From the NCBI RefSeq assembly GCF_001458315.1, contig NZ_CYRX01000031.1:531458-595457 (forward strand): a stretch of 64,000 nt of DNA. The letters are read 5' to 3'. Source of the DNA: Thalassobacter stenotrophicus (GTDB taxonomy: Bacteria; Pseudomonadota; Alphaproteobacteria; Rhodobacterales; Rhodobacteraceae). Shown piece by piece: positions 20,344-29,387 of this stretch. How positions within the stretch are numbered: position 1 is the first letter of the stretch; every line of letters starts with the position of its first letter. Under the pieces are notes generated by a model, which did not search any database, was not told the DNA's origin, and was given only the letters and a program-made list of their open reading frames with translations. Position numbers and translations under genes: made by a program.

Positions 20344-21309
20344 TCACTTCAGCGCATCAGGTACTGTGAGGCCGATTTCCTCAAAGTAGCGGATCGCACC
20401 TGGGTGCAGCTTGGACGTTGCGTATTGCAGCGTCAGCTCGGCAAGGTTCTGACCCTTGACGTTTGGAAAGGCCGTGGCTTGCTCAATATCGTCTTCCATC
20501 ACAGCCTTTACGATGTCGTAAGCCACATCATCAGGCAGGTCAGGACGTGCAGACACACCAATCATAAAGCCCCAAGTTGTGTAAGGCCCGGAATTTTCCA
20601 TCTCACCACCGGGCATGTCCACGATGGACAGCTCAGGCAGATCTTCGCGGATTTTACTGGTTTGCTCATCCGAAAGACCGAGAACCTGAACGGGCGTAAA
20701 CGTCGCAATATCAGTTGTCAGCGCATCGAAGCTGGTGCCAACGGCGGATTTGATGAAGCCTGCCGCACGGTTATCTTTGATCGCTCCGGCCAGTTCACCG
20801 TTGGAACCACGGACCCAGTCGGGCTCAAAGCCAAACAGTTTCATGACGTCGATTGATGTGGCTTCCGTCGAGCTACCGCGCTGTCCAGGGCCGAAACGAA
20901 CCCCATCCAACTCCGCGAGAGACGACACGCCAGAGTCTTGGCGAACGACCACGTTTTGAGGTGCAAGAGAGTAGGCCCAGAGCAATTTCGAAGCGATAGG
21001 CGCACCATCAAAAGTCTTGATGCCTGCATTCGCGTGGTAAAGGGCACTGGTCGTGATCAGCCCAATATCCAACTGGCCGCGGTCCATCCGCTTTAGGTTA
21101 TCAACAGTCGCACCTGTCTCTACGACCGAGGCCTGATAGTTATCGCCGGCTTGGTTCACGACCTTCGCAATAGCTGCGAAATAGGCGTAGTGAGCGCTTT
21201 GTGCGTTGGTCGCACCGAACGCGAGACGCTCTTGCGCCGATACCGCCATCGGAACAGCCGCAACAGATACAGCTAAAACCACAGGTTTCAGAATTTTCAT
21301 CACATTCAT
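20344..21309 (-). CDS. TAXI-family TRAP transporter solute-binding protein
   Basis: Periplasmic receptor of 321 residues. The signal peptide (ILKPVVLAVSVAAVPMAVSAQ) is followed by the TAXI-type core: LAFGATNAQSAHYAYFAAIAK, then GATVDNLKRMDRGQLDIGLI and FGPGQRGSSTEATS. A strong AAGGAGG lies 7 bases before the ATG at 21309 and fixes the start. TAXI receptors bind organic acids such as glutamate; no ligand can be named. It is the first gene after lacI on this strand. Confidence 0.92.
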   Translation of the reverse strand: MNVMKILKPVVLAVSVAAVPMAVSAQERLAFGATNAQSAHYAYFAAIAKVVNQAGDNYQASVVETGATVDNLKRMDRGQLDIGLITTSALYHANAGIKTFDGAPIASKLLWAYSLAPQNVVVRQDSGVSSLAELDGVRFGPGQRGSSTEATSIDVMKLFGFEPDWVRGSNGELAGAIKDNRAAGFIKSAVGTSFDALTTDIATFTPVQVLGLSDEQTSKIREDLPELSIVDMPGGEMENSGPYTTWGFMIGVSARPDLPDDVAYDIVKAVMEDDIEQATAFPNVKGQNLAELTLQYATSKLHPGAIRYFEEIGLTVPDALK

Positions 21310-21366
21310 AATACATCCTCCTTGCTGGGAGTGGTTGTGCGAATTAGCTCCGCAATCATTTCCACA

Positions 21367-21429
21367 ACAATAGGGGTAGCGTGGCCCCATTGTTCCGCAA
21401 GAAAAATATAATTACGATGAAATATTTCA
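21367..21429 (-). promoter_or_regulatory. Two inverted repeats upstream of the TAXI operon
   Basis: TGAAATATTTCA (21418-21429) is a perfect 12-bp palindrome overlapping the lacI stop. ACAATAGGGG (21367-21376) faces CCCCATTGT (21385-21393), a near-perfect repeat. Either could be the operator of the LacI-type regulator encoded just upstream, or part of the lacI terminator. Neither resembles a typical central-CG LacI site. Confidence 0.35.
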
Positions 21430-22428
21430 GCCGCTTTGGCGTTCAATGAAGCCACATCTCACCATACGCAATGCCCCTGTGGTATCCGGTTCCTGCCAAA
21501 TTTCTTCTACAAGGCTGAGTGCGTTGCTCACCATTTGGCGTATGCGCTGGCGGAAGGTCGTTAATTGATAAGATGTCCAGGCTGCCATTGGCACATCATC
21601 AAAACCGATGATTGAGATGTCTTTTCCCGGAACCATTCCAGCCAGCCTCGCGGCATCAATCGCAGCAATCGCCATTATGTCGTTGGCGCAGAATAAACCC
21701 TCTGGGCGATTGCGACTATCCAACAACAATCTGATCATATTGAATGTCACACCATAATCGTATTGGCCTAGACCCTCAAAGCTAAGTCCAGCGTCATGCC
21801 GCGCAAGTTCATCCAAAAAACCCCGCCGACGCTCAAGGTGAGTGGATGTATCCGGAACACCACCTACAAACCCAATAGACGCGCAGTTCCGGGACACGAA
21901 CCGCTTTGCCGCCAACATACCCCCGTTATAGTTGTCTGTGCAGATCGCATTTGTATTCGGGTCAGCCTGCACCCGATTGAACAACACAACCGGTATACCG
22001 CGACGCTTACACTCTTGCGCCAACTCTGATGATAGATTTGCAGAGGCGATGATTGCCGCATCAGAGCCGCTCTTCATGACCTGAGAAATCGCACTATCCA
22101 CGGTCTTACCTTCAGCAACAACGTGAACGAGCATTTCATACTTGAGCCTGCCTATCTCAGCAGCGAACGTTTCTAGGGCACTTGCGTAGAACGGATTGGA
22201 AATGTCTCCGACCACAATAGAAATCGTGCGCCGGCCTTCACGCCCCCTCATCCTCTTTGCGGGTGGTGCATAGCCCATTTCTCGCGCGGTAGCCAAAATT
22301 CTGCGGCGCAAGTCCGTATTTATCGTTGATTCCGCCCGAAAGGCTCGGGAGACGGCTGCTGTTGAGGTCCCACAGAGATCCGCGACGTCTTTGGCAGTTT
22401 TTTTCATCAGACCGTTTGAAAATTTCAT
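21427..22428 (-). CDS. LacI-family transcriptional regulator
   Basis: A 333-residue repressor. The N-terminal LacI helix-turn-helix reads TAKDVADLCGTSTAAVSRAF, with the hinge helix near residues 45-60 (LRRRILATAREMGYAPP). A periplasmic-binding-protein-like effector domain follows (ISIVVGDISNPFYASALE, then FDDVPMAAW near the end). It probably controls the downstream TRAP catabolic genes on the same strand and responds to their substrate; this is inferred from position. A second in-frame ATG at 22407 (MKKTAKDV) is a plausible alternative start. Confidence 0.9.
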   Translation of the reverse strand: MKFSNGLMKKTAKDVADLCGTSTAAVSRAFRAESTINTDLRRRILATAREMGYAPPAKRMRGREGRRTISIVVGDISNPFYASALETFAAEIGRLKYEMLVHVVAEGKTVDSAISQVMKSGSDAAIIASANLSSELAQECKRRGIPVVLFNRVQADPNTNAICTDNYNGGMLAAKRFVSRNCASIGFVGGVPDTSTHLERRRGFLDELARHDAGLSFEGLGQYDYGVTFNMIRLLLDSRNRPEGLFCANDIMAIAAIDAARLAGMVPGKDISIIGFDDVPMAAWTSYQLTTFRQRIRQMVSNALSLVEEIWQEPDTTGALRMVRCGFIERQSG

Positions 22429-23316
22429 ATAAAGCGGACGTTAGGTCAGCTATTTCCACAACGCAATCCTGCCAATGCTCCCTTCTACGAGCTTCAGCAT
22501 CTGAAAACCTTTAGCCATATTCACCGGCGGCAGAGAGCTTCTCAGCGCACGGCATGCCAAAGGTGTCTATCGGGCGTAGCAATTATGAGGCGGGGTATTG
22601 GTGTCCATGTTTTCGATACGAATGGAATGGCCGCGCCGCCTAATCAGACTGTAGGAGTGAGCAAATCTCCCTCTCAGCACTCACACACTATGGCCCGCTA
22701 TAGGCCACGATGATCGCCCGTACGAACCTGAACGCAGCTACGCACATCAGTCAGTCTCAAGCATTCTCTTCGGCATTGCCCATCGACAGCACTTAAATTG
22801 GCGGAGGCCATAGACGCTTGCGGGGCACTGTAAAACGTCGTCAGGTTGTATACCCACCTGTAATGAGGACCAAAGCTGACGGGCTGCGACCCGTCCGCGA
22901 CAGGTCATATTTGGGCCAGCCTGCCCGCCTATACCGAGCAGACCTTGCTCCCTTTAGGAACGCTTGCCACTCAAATAGCACCAGCAGTTCAAGTCTCTTT
23001 GACGAGCACCTTGTGCCTTTACTAATCCGTGAAACCGATATTCTTCTAAAGATATCCCAATACGCCCCAAAGGCTCTCAAGCAATGTCGCTCACGCAGCT
23101 CACTATACTGATTTAATGTAAGTATTGAGAACGATCGTATAGCGCCTCACAAGACACTGAGCACATTTGATACCTGCCCACGCCTGAAAATCTGGCAACA
23201 GCCACCCGTTCGAAGGGAGCACGAGAACATAAGATGCGGTTCGATTAGAGCCGTTTCTTTATGCATCAGGTCGCCCACTGCGGCTTTCCCAAGGCCACAA
23301 ATCACCAATGCCCCAC
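22429..23316. other. 888-bp region without a recognisable gene
   Basis: Only short frames with odd composition are open on both strands. I see no RNA gene, repeat or terminator. It lies between the glk end and the lacI promoter. It may hold decayed coding sequence, but I could not recognise any family in it. Confidence 0.5.
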
Positions 23317-24228
23317 TCAAAACTGCGCACAACCTAGCAAGGCCGCGCCGTCTTCATCGACTACAAAAAGGGATGGGGTTTCTTGCAAACGAAATCTGCA
23401 AGGTTCTTGGAACACCTTAATCAGCCGCTCAGGCGCGCATTCGGATATGGCCCTGGCGACACTACCGGCTAGAAAAGTCCCGTGGGATGGCATGTAGCTC
23501 AGTGAAAAATCCCGCAGAAGCAGGCCCAATAGTGCTGCATACGTATCGATTGCAGCGGTCATTTTCGTTTTGCCGGGGGCGCCGTAATGACTAATGGCGA
23601 CTTCGCCGGTGACATTTTCTGAGCCTGTGAAGAGACGACAGAATGCGGTAAGGCCGCGACCCGAAAACAACGCTTCAACCGTTAGAAATGCGTCCGGATT
23701 ACAGGAACATTCGTGCAACTTAGAAACGATCGCTGAGGGCATTGAGATATGCCCCGCCTCGGCTGGGGGGCAGACGGTCCATTGGTTTTTGGTAATCACC
23801 TGACTGATGTTGCATCCTGTCCCCACGCCAACGACCAAGGCCTGTCCGTTGGCATAGGGGGCGCTGAGTTGACCGCATAGCGGCACCACCTGATCTGCTC
23901 CTAGCATTGGCACAGCGTACCCCAATGCCCCAAGGTCGTTCAGTAAAACAACCCGTTCGCACGCAAAGACCTGCGCCAGATCATCCGCGTTAATTGTCCA
24001 ATTGCGGTTGGTCAATTTGGCGCGGCCCGCGTGAACGGGGCCTGCAACCGCGATGACCATTTCATCGACCGTAACGCCCCGATGGGCATCACAGTACGCG
24101 CGCAGCAGATCAATCAGGCTATCCCAGTCCGTGTTGGAAAACCGCTGAACGGACCCCTTATCGATCACACCATTCGCGCACAAAGCAACGCGGGCATTTG
24201 TGCCGCCAATATCCGCAACAAGCCGCAT
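23317..24228 (-). CDS. glk: Glucokinase
   Basis: Phosphorylates glucose to glucose-6-phosphate with ATP. The 303 residues fit the Glk family rather than ROK: the N-terminal phosphate loop LVADIGGTNARVAL, the sugar-site LTNRNWTI and LLNDLGALGYAV (catalytic Asp), then VGVGTGCNIS and EAGHIS. The C-terminal GTFLAGSVAR binds the nucleotide. It is the last gene of the sugar ABC operon, 3 bases after the ATPase gene, so glucose taken up by this importer would be trapped at once. Confidence 0.92.
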   Translation of the reverse strand: MRLVADIGGTNARVALCANGVIDKGSVQRFSNTDWDSLIDLLRAYCDAHRGVTVDEMVIAVAGPVHAGRAKLTNRNWTINADDLAQVFACERVVLLNDLGALGYAVPMLGADQVVPLCGQLSAPYANGQALVVGVGTGCNISQVITKNQWTVCPPAEAGHISMPSAIVSKLHECSCNPDAFLTVEALFSGRGLTAFCRLFTGSENVTGEVAISHYGAPGKTKMTAAIDTYAALLGLLLRDFSLSYMPSHGTFLAGSVARAISECAPERLIKVFQEPCRFRLQETPSLFVVDEDGAALLGCAQF

Positions 24229-24231
24229 GGC

Positions 24232-25335
24232 TTAGTTCAAACGCTCGCCGGTTTCGGGTGCAAAGTAGGACACCTTGCCAAGATCAAACACGAGGTTCAG
24301 GTTTTGCCCTGCGACCGCCCCTGTTTCGGCATGCAGGCGCGCCGTGACATGCTTGCCACCCAATTGCATCACGGCAAAAGTGTCCGCGCCCGCAGGTTCA
24401 ACAATATCGATCAGGCAATCGGCCTCTTGGCGTCCTTCGCCCCCGCGCAAGGATGCATCGGCAATATCTTCGGGGCGCACGCCCAAAATGACATCTTCGG
24501 GCAAGTCTTTGTTCTTGGTGTCGATCAAAGTGATCGGATCGCCGGACTTACTCGCGATTTCAATTTCGACACCCTTCCCGTTTGCTTTGGTCTTGGCTGG
24601 GATCAGGTTCATCGCGGGACTGCCCATGAAATCGGCGACAAACAGGTTAGCGGGGTGATTATAAATCTCGGACGGGGTGCCGATTTGTTGGATCACGCCG
24701 CCTTTCATCACCACAATCTTGGTCGCCAATGTCATCGCCTCAATCTGGTCATGAGTTACATAGACCATCGATGCGCCAAGGCGCTGATGCAATGCCTTAA
24801 TCTCAGTGCGCATTTCCACACGCAGCTTGGCGTCAAGGTTGGACAGCGGCTCGTCGAACAAGAACAGCTTTGGATCACGCACAAGGGCGCGCCCCATCGC
24901 AACACGCTGACGCTGACGCTGACCGCCGGACAATTGTCCCGGTTTGCGGTTCAACAGGGGCTCAATCTGTAGTTGGGTGGCAACGTGCGCCAGCTTTTCG
25001 TCCTGCGTCGCCTGATCAACGCCGCGCACTTTCATCCCAAAGGTGATGTTTTTGGCGACCGTCATCGTCGGGTAAAGGGCGTAGGACTGAAACACCATTG
25101 CGATGTCTCGGTCTTTGGGGCTGACGTGGGTCATGTCTTTGCCACCGATGCTCAGCTGCCCGCCTGTGATAGGCTCAAGCCCAGCAATACAATTGAGCAG
25201 CGTGGACTTACCACAGCCGGAGGGACCGACCAAAACAAGGAAGTCACCCTGTTCGATCGCGACATTGATGTCTTTCAGGATTTCAACGGACCCATAGCTT
25301 TTGAACAGGTTGTTGATTTCTAGGATGGGGGCCAT
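24232..25335 (-). CDS. Sugar ABC transporter ATP-binding protein (MalK/UgpC type)
   Basis: A 367-residue ATPase that powers the importer. Walker A is GPSGCGKS (about residue 37), the Q-loop is FQSYALYP, the signature is LSGGQRQR, and Walker B is LFLFDEP followed by the H-loop His in YVTHDQ. The C-terminal 130 residues form the TOBE/OB regulatory domain of MalK-type proteins. One such ATPase can serve several sugar importers. Confidence 0.93.
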   Translation of the reverse strand: MAPILEINNLFKSYGSVEILKDINVAIEQGDFLVLVGPSGCGKSTLLNCIAGLEPITGGQLSIGGKDMTHVSPKDRDIAMVFQSYALYPTMTVAKNITFGMKVRGVDQATQDEKLAHVATQLQIEPLLNRKPGQLSGGQRQRQRVAMGRALVRDPKLFLFDEPLSNLDAKLRVEMRTEIKALHQRLGASMVYVTHDQIEAMTLATKIVVMKGGVIQQIGTPSEIYNHPANLFVADFMGSPAMNLIPAKTKANGKGVEIEIASKSGDPITLIDTKNKDLPEDVILGVRPEDIADASLRGGEGRQEADCLIDIVEPAGADTFAVMQLGGKHVTARLHAETGAVAGQNLNLVFDLGKVSYFAPETGERLN

Positions 25336-25339
25336 TGGG

Positions 25340-26233
25340 TTAACCTTTCACGGAGCCTGCGGTCAAACCGCGGACGAAGTATTTACCAGCGACGACATAG
25401 ACAAACAGGGTCGGCAAAGCGGCGATGATCGCTGCGGCCATATCCACGTTGTATGCTTTGACGCCAGTGGTTGAATTAACGATATTGTTGAGGGCGACAG
25501 TCACAGGCTGCGTGCCTGCTTGGCTAAAGGACACACCGAACAGGAAGTCGTTCCAGATTTGGGTGAATTGCCAAATGACGGTCACAACGATGATGGGCAG
25601 CGAAAGCGGCAGAAAGATCGACCAGAAGATGCGGAAGAACCCTGCGCCATCTACCTTTGCGGCCTTTGTCAGCTCCGATGGGATCGACACATAGTAGTTG
25701 CGGAAGAACAATGTGGTGAACCCAAGCCCATAGATGACGTGGACAAAGATCAGCCCCGGAATGGTCCCTGCCATTCCCATCAAACCCAACATGCGGGCCA
25801 TGGGCAGCAAGACGACCTGAAACGGGATGAAGCAGCCAAACAGCATAAGAGCAAAGAACAGGTTCGCTCCTTTGAAGCGCCACTGGGCGACGACATAGCC
25901 GTTTAAAGCACCGATCAAAGTCGAGATCAGAACCGCAGGGATCGCGATCAGGACAGAGTTCCAAAAGAACGGACGCACGCCTTCGCACTGGATGCCGGTA
26001 CACGCACCGGACCACGCTGTGCGCCACGCATCAAACGTGACTTCGCGCGGCAGCGATATCAAATCGCCGGTCCGGATTTCGTCGAGGCTTTTGAAGGATG
26101 TTATGACCATCACAAACAGCGGCATCAGGTAGAACAGCGCGAACAGACCCAGCATGATGTACAGCGCCCAGCGTAATAGGATGTTGGCCGTACGGCTGCC
26201 CGATCGAGGAGAGGTGTAAGACAGATCAGTCAT
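25340..26233 (-). CDS. Carbohydrate ABC transporter permease (second subunit)
   Basis: Inner-membrane permease of 297 residues with six hydrophobic segments. The ATPase-contact EAA loop is YVSIPSELTKAAKVDGAGFFRIFWSIFLPLS, where AAKVDGAG carries the conserved Gly. It belongs to the MalG-like group. Its start overlaps the end of the first permease gene by 8 bases, so the two are translationally coupled. Confidence 0.93.
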   Translation of the reverse strand: MTDLSYTSPRSGSRTANILLRWALYIMLGLFALFYLMPLFVMVITSFKSLDEIRTGDLISLPREVTFDAWRTAWSGACTGIQCEGVRPFFWNSVLIAIPAVLISTLIGALNGYVVAQWRFKGANLFFALMLFGCFIPFQVVLLPMARMLGLMGMAGTIPGLIFVHVIYGLGFTTLFFRNYYVSIPSELTKAAKVDGAGFFRIFWSIFLPLSLPIIVVTVIWQFTQIWNDFLFGVSFSQAGTQPVTVALNNIVNSTTGVKAYNVDMAAAIIAALPTLFVYVVAGKYFVRGLTAGSVKG

Positions 26234-27098
26234 CTTTCGTCCTCAGTTCTGAGTAGAGGTATGGCACCACGATCGTAAAGACGACCATCATCATGATCAT
26301 CGCAGAACTGGCCGCTTGGCCAATATCGCCGCGCGAAAACGCCATTGTGTACATGTATGTTGCCGGCAGGTCGGTGGCATAACCGGGACCGCCCCCCGTG
26401 AGAGCAATAACCAAATCGAAGCTTTTGATCGCGAGGTGCGACAGCACGATGAAAGCTGACAAGAAGATCGGAGCCATCGCTGGAATAATGATCGCCGTGT
26501 AAACGCGCCATGTCGGAATACCGTCAACTTGGGCCGCTTTGATGATCTCTTGATCCACCGACCGCAGACCAGCCAGAAACAGCGCCATCACAAAACCAGA
26601 GCTTTGCCAAATCGCCGCAATGACAACCGTATAAATCGCCATGTCCGGATCAACGAGCCAGTTGAAGGTGAAGTCCTCAAACCCCCAACCGCGCACTGTG
26701 GCCTCTAGGCCCAAACCTGGGTTCAGGATCCATTTCCACGCCGTACCGGTCACAATCATCGAAAGCGCCATCGGATAGAGGTAAATCGTCCGGATCGCGC
26801 CCTCTGTGCGGATGTTCTGATCCAGCAGAATGGCAAGGATCAGGCCAAGAATCATTGCAATCACAATGAACAAAAAGCCGAACACAAACAGGTTGGTGAA
26901 CGCGGTGTCCCAGCGGGGGGAGGCAAACAGACGGTCATACTGGATGAAACCATCAATCTCATATCTTGGTAAAAGCCGCGACCGCGTCAAAGACACCCAA
27001 GCCGTCCAAGCGATAAAGCCATAGACGAAGATCAGGACGACGATGAACGAGGGGGCCAAAACCAATTTAGGCATGTGTTCTTCAAGCCACTTGGTCAT
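26226..27098 (-). CDS. Carbohydrate ABC transporter permease (first subunit)
   Basis: Inner-membrane permease of 290 residues with six hydrophobic segments, MalF/UgpA-like. The EAA loop appears as VDQEIIKAAQVDGIPTWRVY. It pairs with the following permease to form the channel. It is separated from the binding-protein gene by 59 bases that contain a hairpin. Confidence 0.93.
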   Translation of the reverse strand: MTKWLEEHMPKLVLAPSFIVVLIFVYGFIAWTAWVSLTRSRLLPRYEIDGFIQYDRLFASPRWDTAFTNLFVFGFLFIVIAMILGLILAILLDQNIRTEGAIRTIYLYPMALSMIVTGTAWKWILNPGLGLEATVRGWGFEDFTFNWLVDPDMAIYTVVIAAIWQSSGFVMALFLAGLRSVDQEIIKAAQVDGIPTWRVYTAIIIPAMAPIFLSAFIVLSHLAIKSFDLVIALTGGGPGYATDLPATYMYTMAFSRGDIGQAASSAMIMMMVVFTIVVPYLYSELRTKDD

Positions 27099-27117
27099 TG
27101 GATTATCCTTAAAAGGT

Positions 27118-27143
27118 CCTCCCCCACGCGAACGTGGGAGAGG
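27118..27143 (-). promoter_or_regulatory. Intercistronic hairpin with TTCG tetraloop
   Basis: CCTCCCCCACG (27118-27128) pairs with CGTGGGAGAGG (27133-27143) with one mismatch. On the transcribed strand the loop is UUCG. No T-run follows, so it probably stabilises the binding-protein mRNA and lowers permease levels rather than ending transcription. Confidence 0.7.
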
Positions 27144-27157
27144 AAGGGAGGAGACTT

Positions 27158-28414
27158 TTACATGCTGTTCGCGATTGCGTCAGCCAACATCTGAACGGCA
27201 TCCGCCGAGGACATGTCAGAGTTAAAGTGTGCCGTCACAGTATCGGTGATTGCACCCGCCTGCGCGCCACGAAGCGCCATACCGTGGGCGTAAGATGGCA
27301 GGAGCGAACCACCTTCGTTGCTTGCGGCCATGTCGTCAGCAGACAGAACTGCACAGCTGTCGAAGTTGTCCAGTGCTACGTCTGTACGCACAGGGATCGA
27401 ACCTTTGTTCAGGTTGAACACTTCTTGGAAGCTTTCCCCAACAACCAGTTCGGCCAACAGGGCCTGCCCGGCTTGCTTGTCGTCACCATCGACGGCGAAC
27501 ATTGCAAAGCTGTCCACGTTGTACAGGAAGCCTTCGCCCGGTGTGGACAGGCACAGGAAGTCTTCGCCCGGCACTTTGCCAGCGGCCATGAATTCACCCT
27601 TGGCCCAGTCGCCCATGATCTGGAACGCGGCTTCGCCGTTCATGACCATAGCTGTTGCGAGGTTCCAGTCACGACCGGAGAAGTTTTCATCAACGTAGCC
27701 GCGCATGGTGCGCATTTGGTCAAAGACCGCGACCATGTCGTCAGACTTGAGTGTGTCCATGTCCAGCTCAACGAATGCTTTGCGGAAACCGTCAGAGCCG
27801 AGGATGCCCAAAGCAACGGCCTCGAACACTGTCGCGTCCTGCCATGCCTGACCACCGTGTGCGAGTGGGATGACACCAGCCGCTTGCAGCTTGGTCGCAG
27901 CCGCGTTGAACTCATCCCATGTGGTGGGCATGTCGATGCCATTGGCCGACAGCACTTCGGCGTTCGCCCAAATCCAGTCAACACGGTGCACGTTTACAGG
28001 TGCCGCACACCAAGTGCCCTCACACTGCATGTGGCCCGCGATAGCCTCAGGCAGGATTTTGGACCAGTTGTTGGCCTCAGCAACAGCTGAGATATCAGCC
28101 AAAACGCCCTCTTCGTACCATTCTTGAATGGCTGGGCCTTTGATCTGCGCCGCTGTCGGTGCGTTGCCCGCAAGTACGCGTGCGCGCAGGGCTGTGCCCG
28201 CCGCATCGCCGCCACCGCCAGCAACGGGCATGTCCGTCCATGTGCCGCCGTTTGCGGCGAACTCTTCTTGCAGAACAGCGACCGATTTTGCTTCGCCGCC
28301 AGATGTCCAGTAATGCAGGACTTCAGCTTCAGGCGACGCATGACCGTCCGCGAATGCAGCTGTGGATGCAACGATCGCCATACCAGACACTGCGCCTAGG
28401 AATTTCATAGTCAT
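27158..28414 (-). CDS. Sugar ABC transporter solute-binding protein (glucose-type)
   Basis: Periplasmic binding protein of 418 residues in family 1 of extracellular sugar receptors. The signal peptide ends at AAFADGHA. Features typical of glucose/mannose receptors include VLHYWTSGGEAKSVAVLQEE near the N-terminus, MQCEGTWCAAPVNVHR (two Cys), MPTTWDEFNAAA and a Trp/Asp-rich ligand region. A GGGAGG ribosome site lies 10 bases before the ATG. Glucose is inferred from the family and from the glucokinase in the same operon. Confidence 0.88.
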   Translation of the reverse strand: MTMKFLGAVSGMAIVASTAAFADGHASPEAEVLHYWTSGGEAKSVAVLQEEFAANGGTWTDMPVAGGGGDAAGTALRARVLAGNAPTAAQIKGPAIQEWYEEGVLADISAVAEANNWSKILPEAIAGHMQCEGTWCAAPVNVHRVDWIWANAEVLSANGIDMPTTWDEFNAAATKLQAAGVIPLAHGGQAWQDATVFEAVALGILGSDGFRKAFVELDMDTLKSDDMVAVFDQMRTMRGYVDENFSGRDWNLATAMVMNGEAAFQIMGDWAKGEFMAAGKVPGEDFLCLSTPGEGFLYNVDSFAMFAVDGDDKQAGQALLAELVVGESFQEVFNLNKGSIPVRTDVALDNFDSCAVLSADDMAASNEGGSLLPSYAHGMALRGAQAGAITDTVTAHFNSDMSSADAVQMLADAIANSM

Positions 28415-28545
28415 TTCGTGATTTCCTCCCAGAAATTTTGTGCCCCGCTGTGAGGCAGGTGCGCAAATTATTGGAGAGCCTCACATAGCATTGCAATCAG
28501 CGCAGGGCAGGTATTCAGAGCGGTTTCGGCATTAATCGCGGATTT

Positions 28546-28591
28546 TGTTACACGTTGTTACGTAGTGCTCGATTTTGTTGCACAGTGTTAC
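28546..28591 (+). promoter_or_regulatory. Four TGTTRC direct half-sites, predicted response-regulator operator
   Basis: TGTTAC at 28546 and 28556, TGTTGC at 28576 and TGTTAC at 28586. The spacing is 10 bp within each pair and 30 bp between pairs, so all sites lie on one helix face. The whole block is a 24-bp unit beginning GATTTTGTT repeated with four changes. Tandem direct repeats of about 10 bp are what OmpR-family dimers bind. It lies between the sugar importer and the two-component genes. Confidence 0.75.
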
Positions 28592-28649
28592 ATATGGGGC
28601 GTTAACTGCTCTGCCAGCCTATAAGTTAAGCATCCTAGAAAGGCATATC

Positions 28650-29387
28650 ATGGGTATCCCGCGGCTCCTCGTCGTTGATGATGATTCTGACATGCGCCAG
28701 ATGATGACGCAGTTTTTACGCCAGAACGGCATGATTGCATTGCCAGCTTCATGCGAGCGTGAGGTACAGTCGCATCTAAATGAAGGGCGTGTGGATCTCA
28801 TCTTGCTGGACGTGATGCTGGGGGATGAAAACGGCCTCGAAATCTGTGGCCGCTTGCGTGACGAACAAGATGTGCCCGTGATTATGGTATCCGCCCTGTC
28901 GGCTGATCATCAGCGTATGAAAGGTTATGCGGTGGGCGCGGATGACTACATCGCGAAACCCTTTAACCCCGACTTGCTATTGGCGCGGGTCAAGGCCGTC
29001 TTGTCGCGGGCACGGCGCTCATCATCCCTCGTGCACCGACGCAACACCAAAACCTTTACATTTGCGGGCTGGACCTATCACGCCAAAACCGAAGAGGTTT
29101 TATCGCCCGACAATGTCCAAGTGGCCCTGTCACGCCGTGAAACCGCACTTTTACAAACGCTGTTGGCCAACCCACATATTCCGCTGACCCGTGCCGAAAT
29201 TGCGACCGCACTGGATGTCACGGGCACGTCCTCACAATCTCCCGAAGCTATGGGGCGCGCCATCGACGTTTTGGTTGGCCGCCTGCGTGGTAAGATCGAA
29301 GCAAACCCCAAGGCCCCCCTCATCCTCAAGACAGAACGCGGCGTTGGCTACGTCTTTTCCGTTGATGTCGTGGACCAAGACGATTGA
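28650..29387 (+). CDS. OmpR-family response regulator
   Basis: A 245-residue regulator. The receiver domain has the acidic pocket VVDDDSDM, the phospho-acceptor Asp54 in LILLDVMLG, and the conserved Lys in IAKPF. A winged helix of the OmpR/PhoB type follows (ALSRRETALLQTLLANP to RGKIEANPKAPLILKTERGVGYVF). The ATG at 28650 has AAAGG 6 bases upstream and starts at the first receiver strand. Divergent placement suggests control of the sugar importer, like GltR/GtrS control of glucose uptake in Pseudomonas. The gene overlaps the kinase gene. Confidence 0.92.
   Translation: MGIPRLLVVDDDSDMRQMMTQFLRQNGMIALPASCEREVQSHLNEGRVDLILLDVMLGDENGLEICGRLRDEQDVPVIMVSALSADHQRMKGYAVGADDYIAKPFNPDLLLARVKAVLSRARRSSSLVHRRNTKTFTFAGWTYHAKTEEVLSPDNVQVALSRRETALLQTLLANPHIPLTRAEIATALDVTGTSSQSPEAMGRAIDVLVGRLRGKIEANPKAPLILKTERGVGYVFSVDVVDQDD

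Noticed and set aside
22818..23111. Plus-strand frame of 97 codons in the large gap
   Set aside because: Low-quality composition with many Ser/Arg codons and no ribosome site; an overlapping frame on the other strand is equally open.
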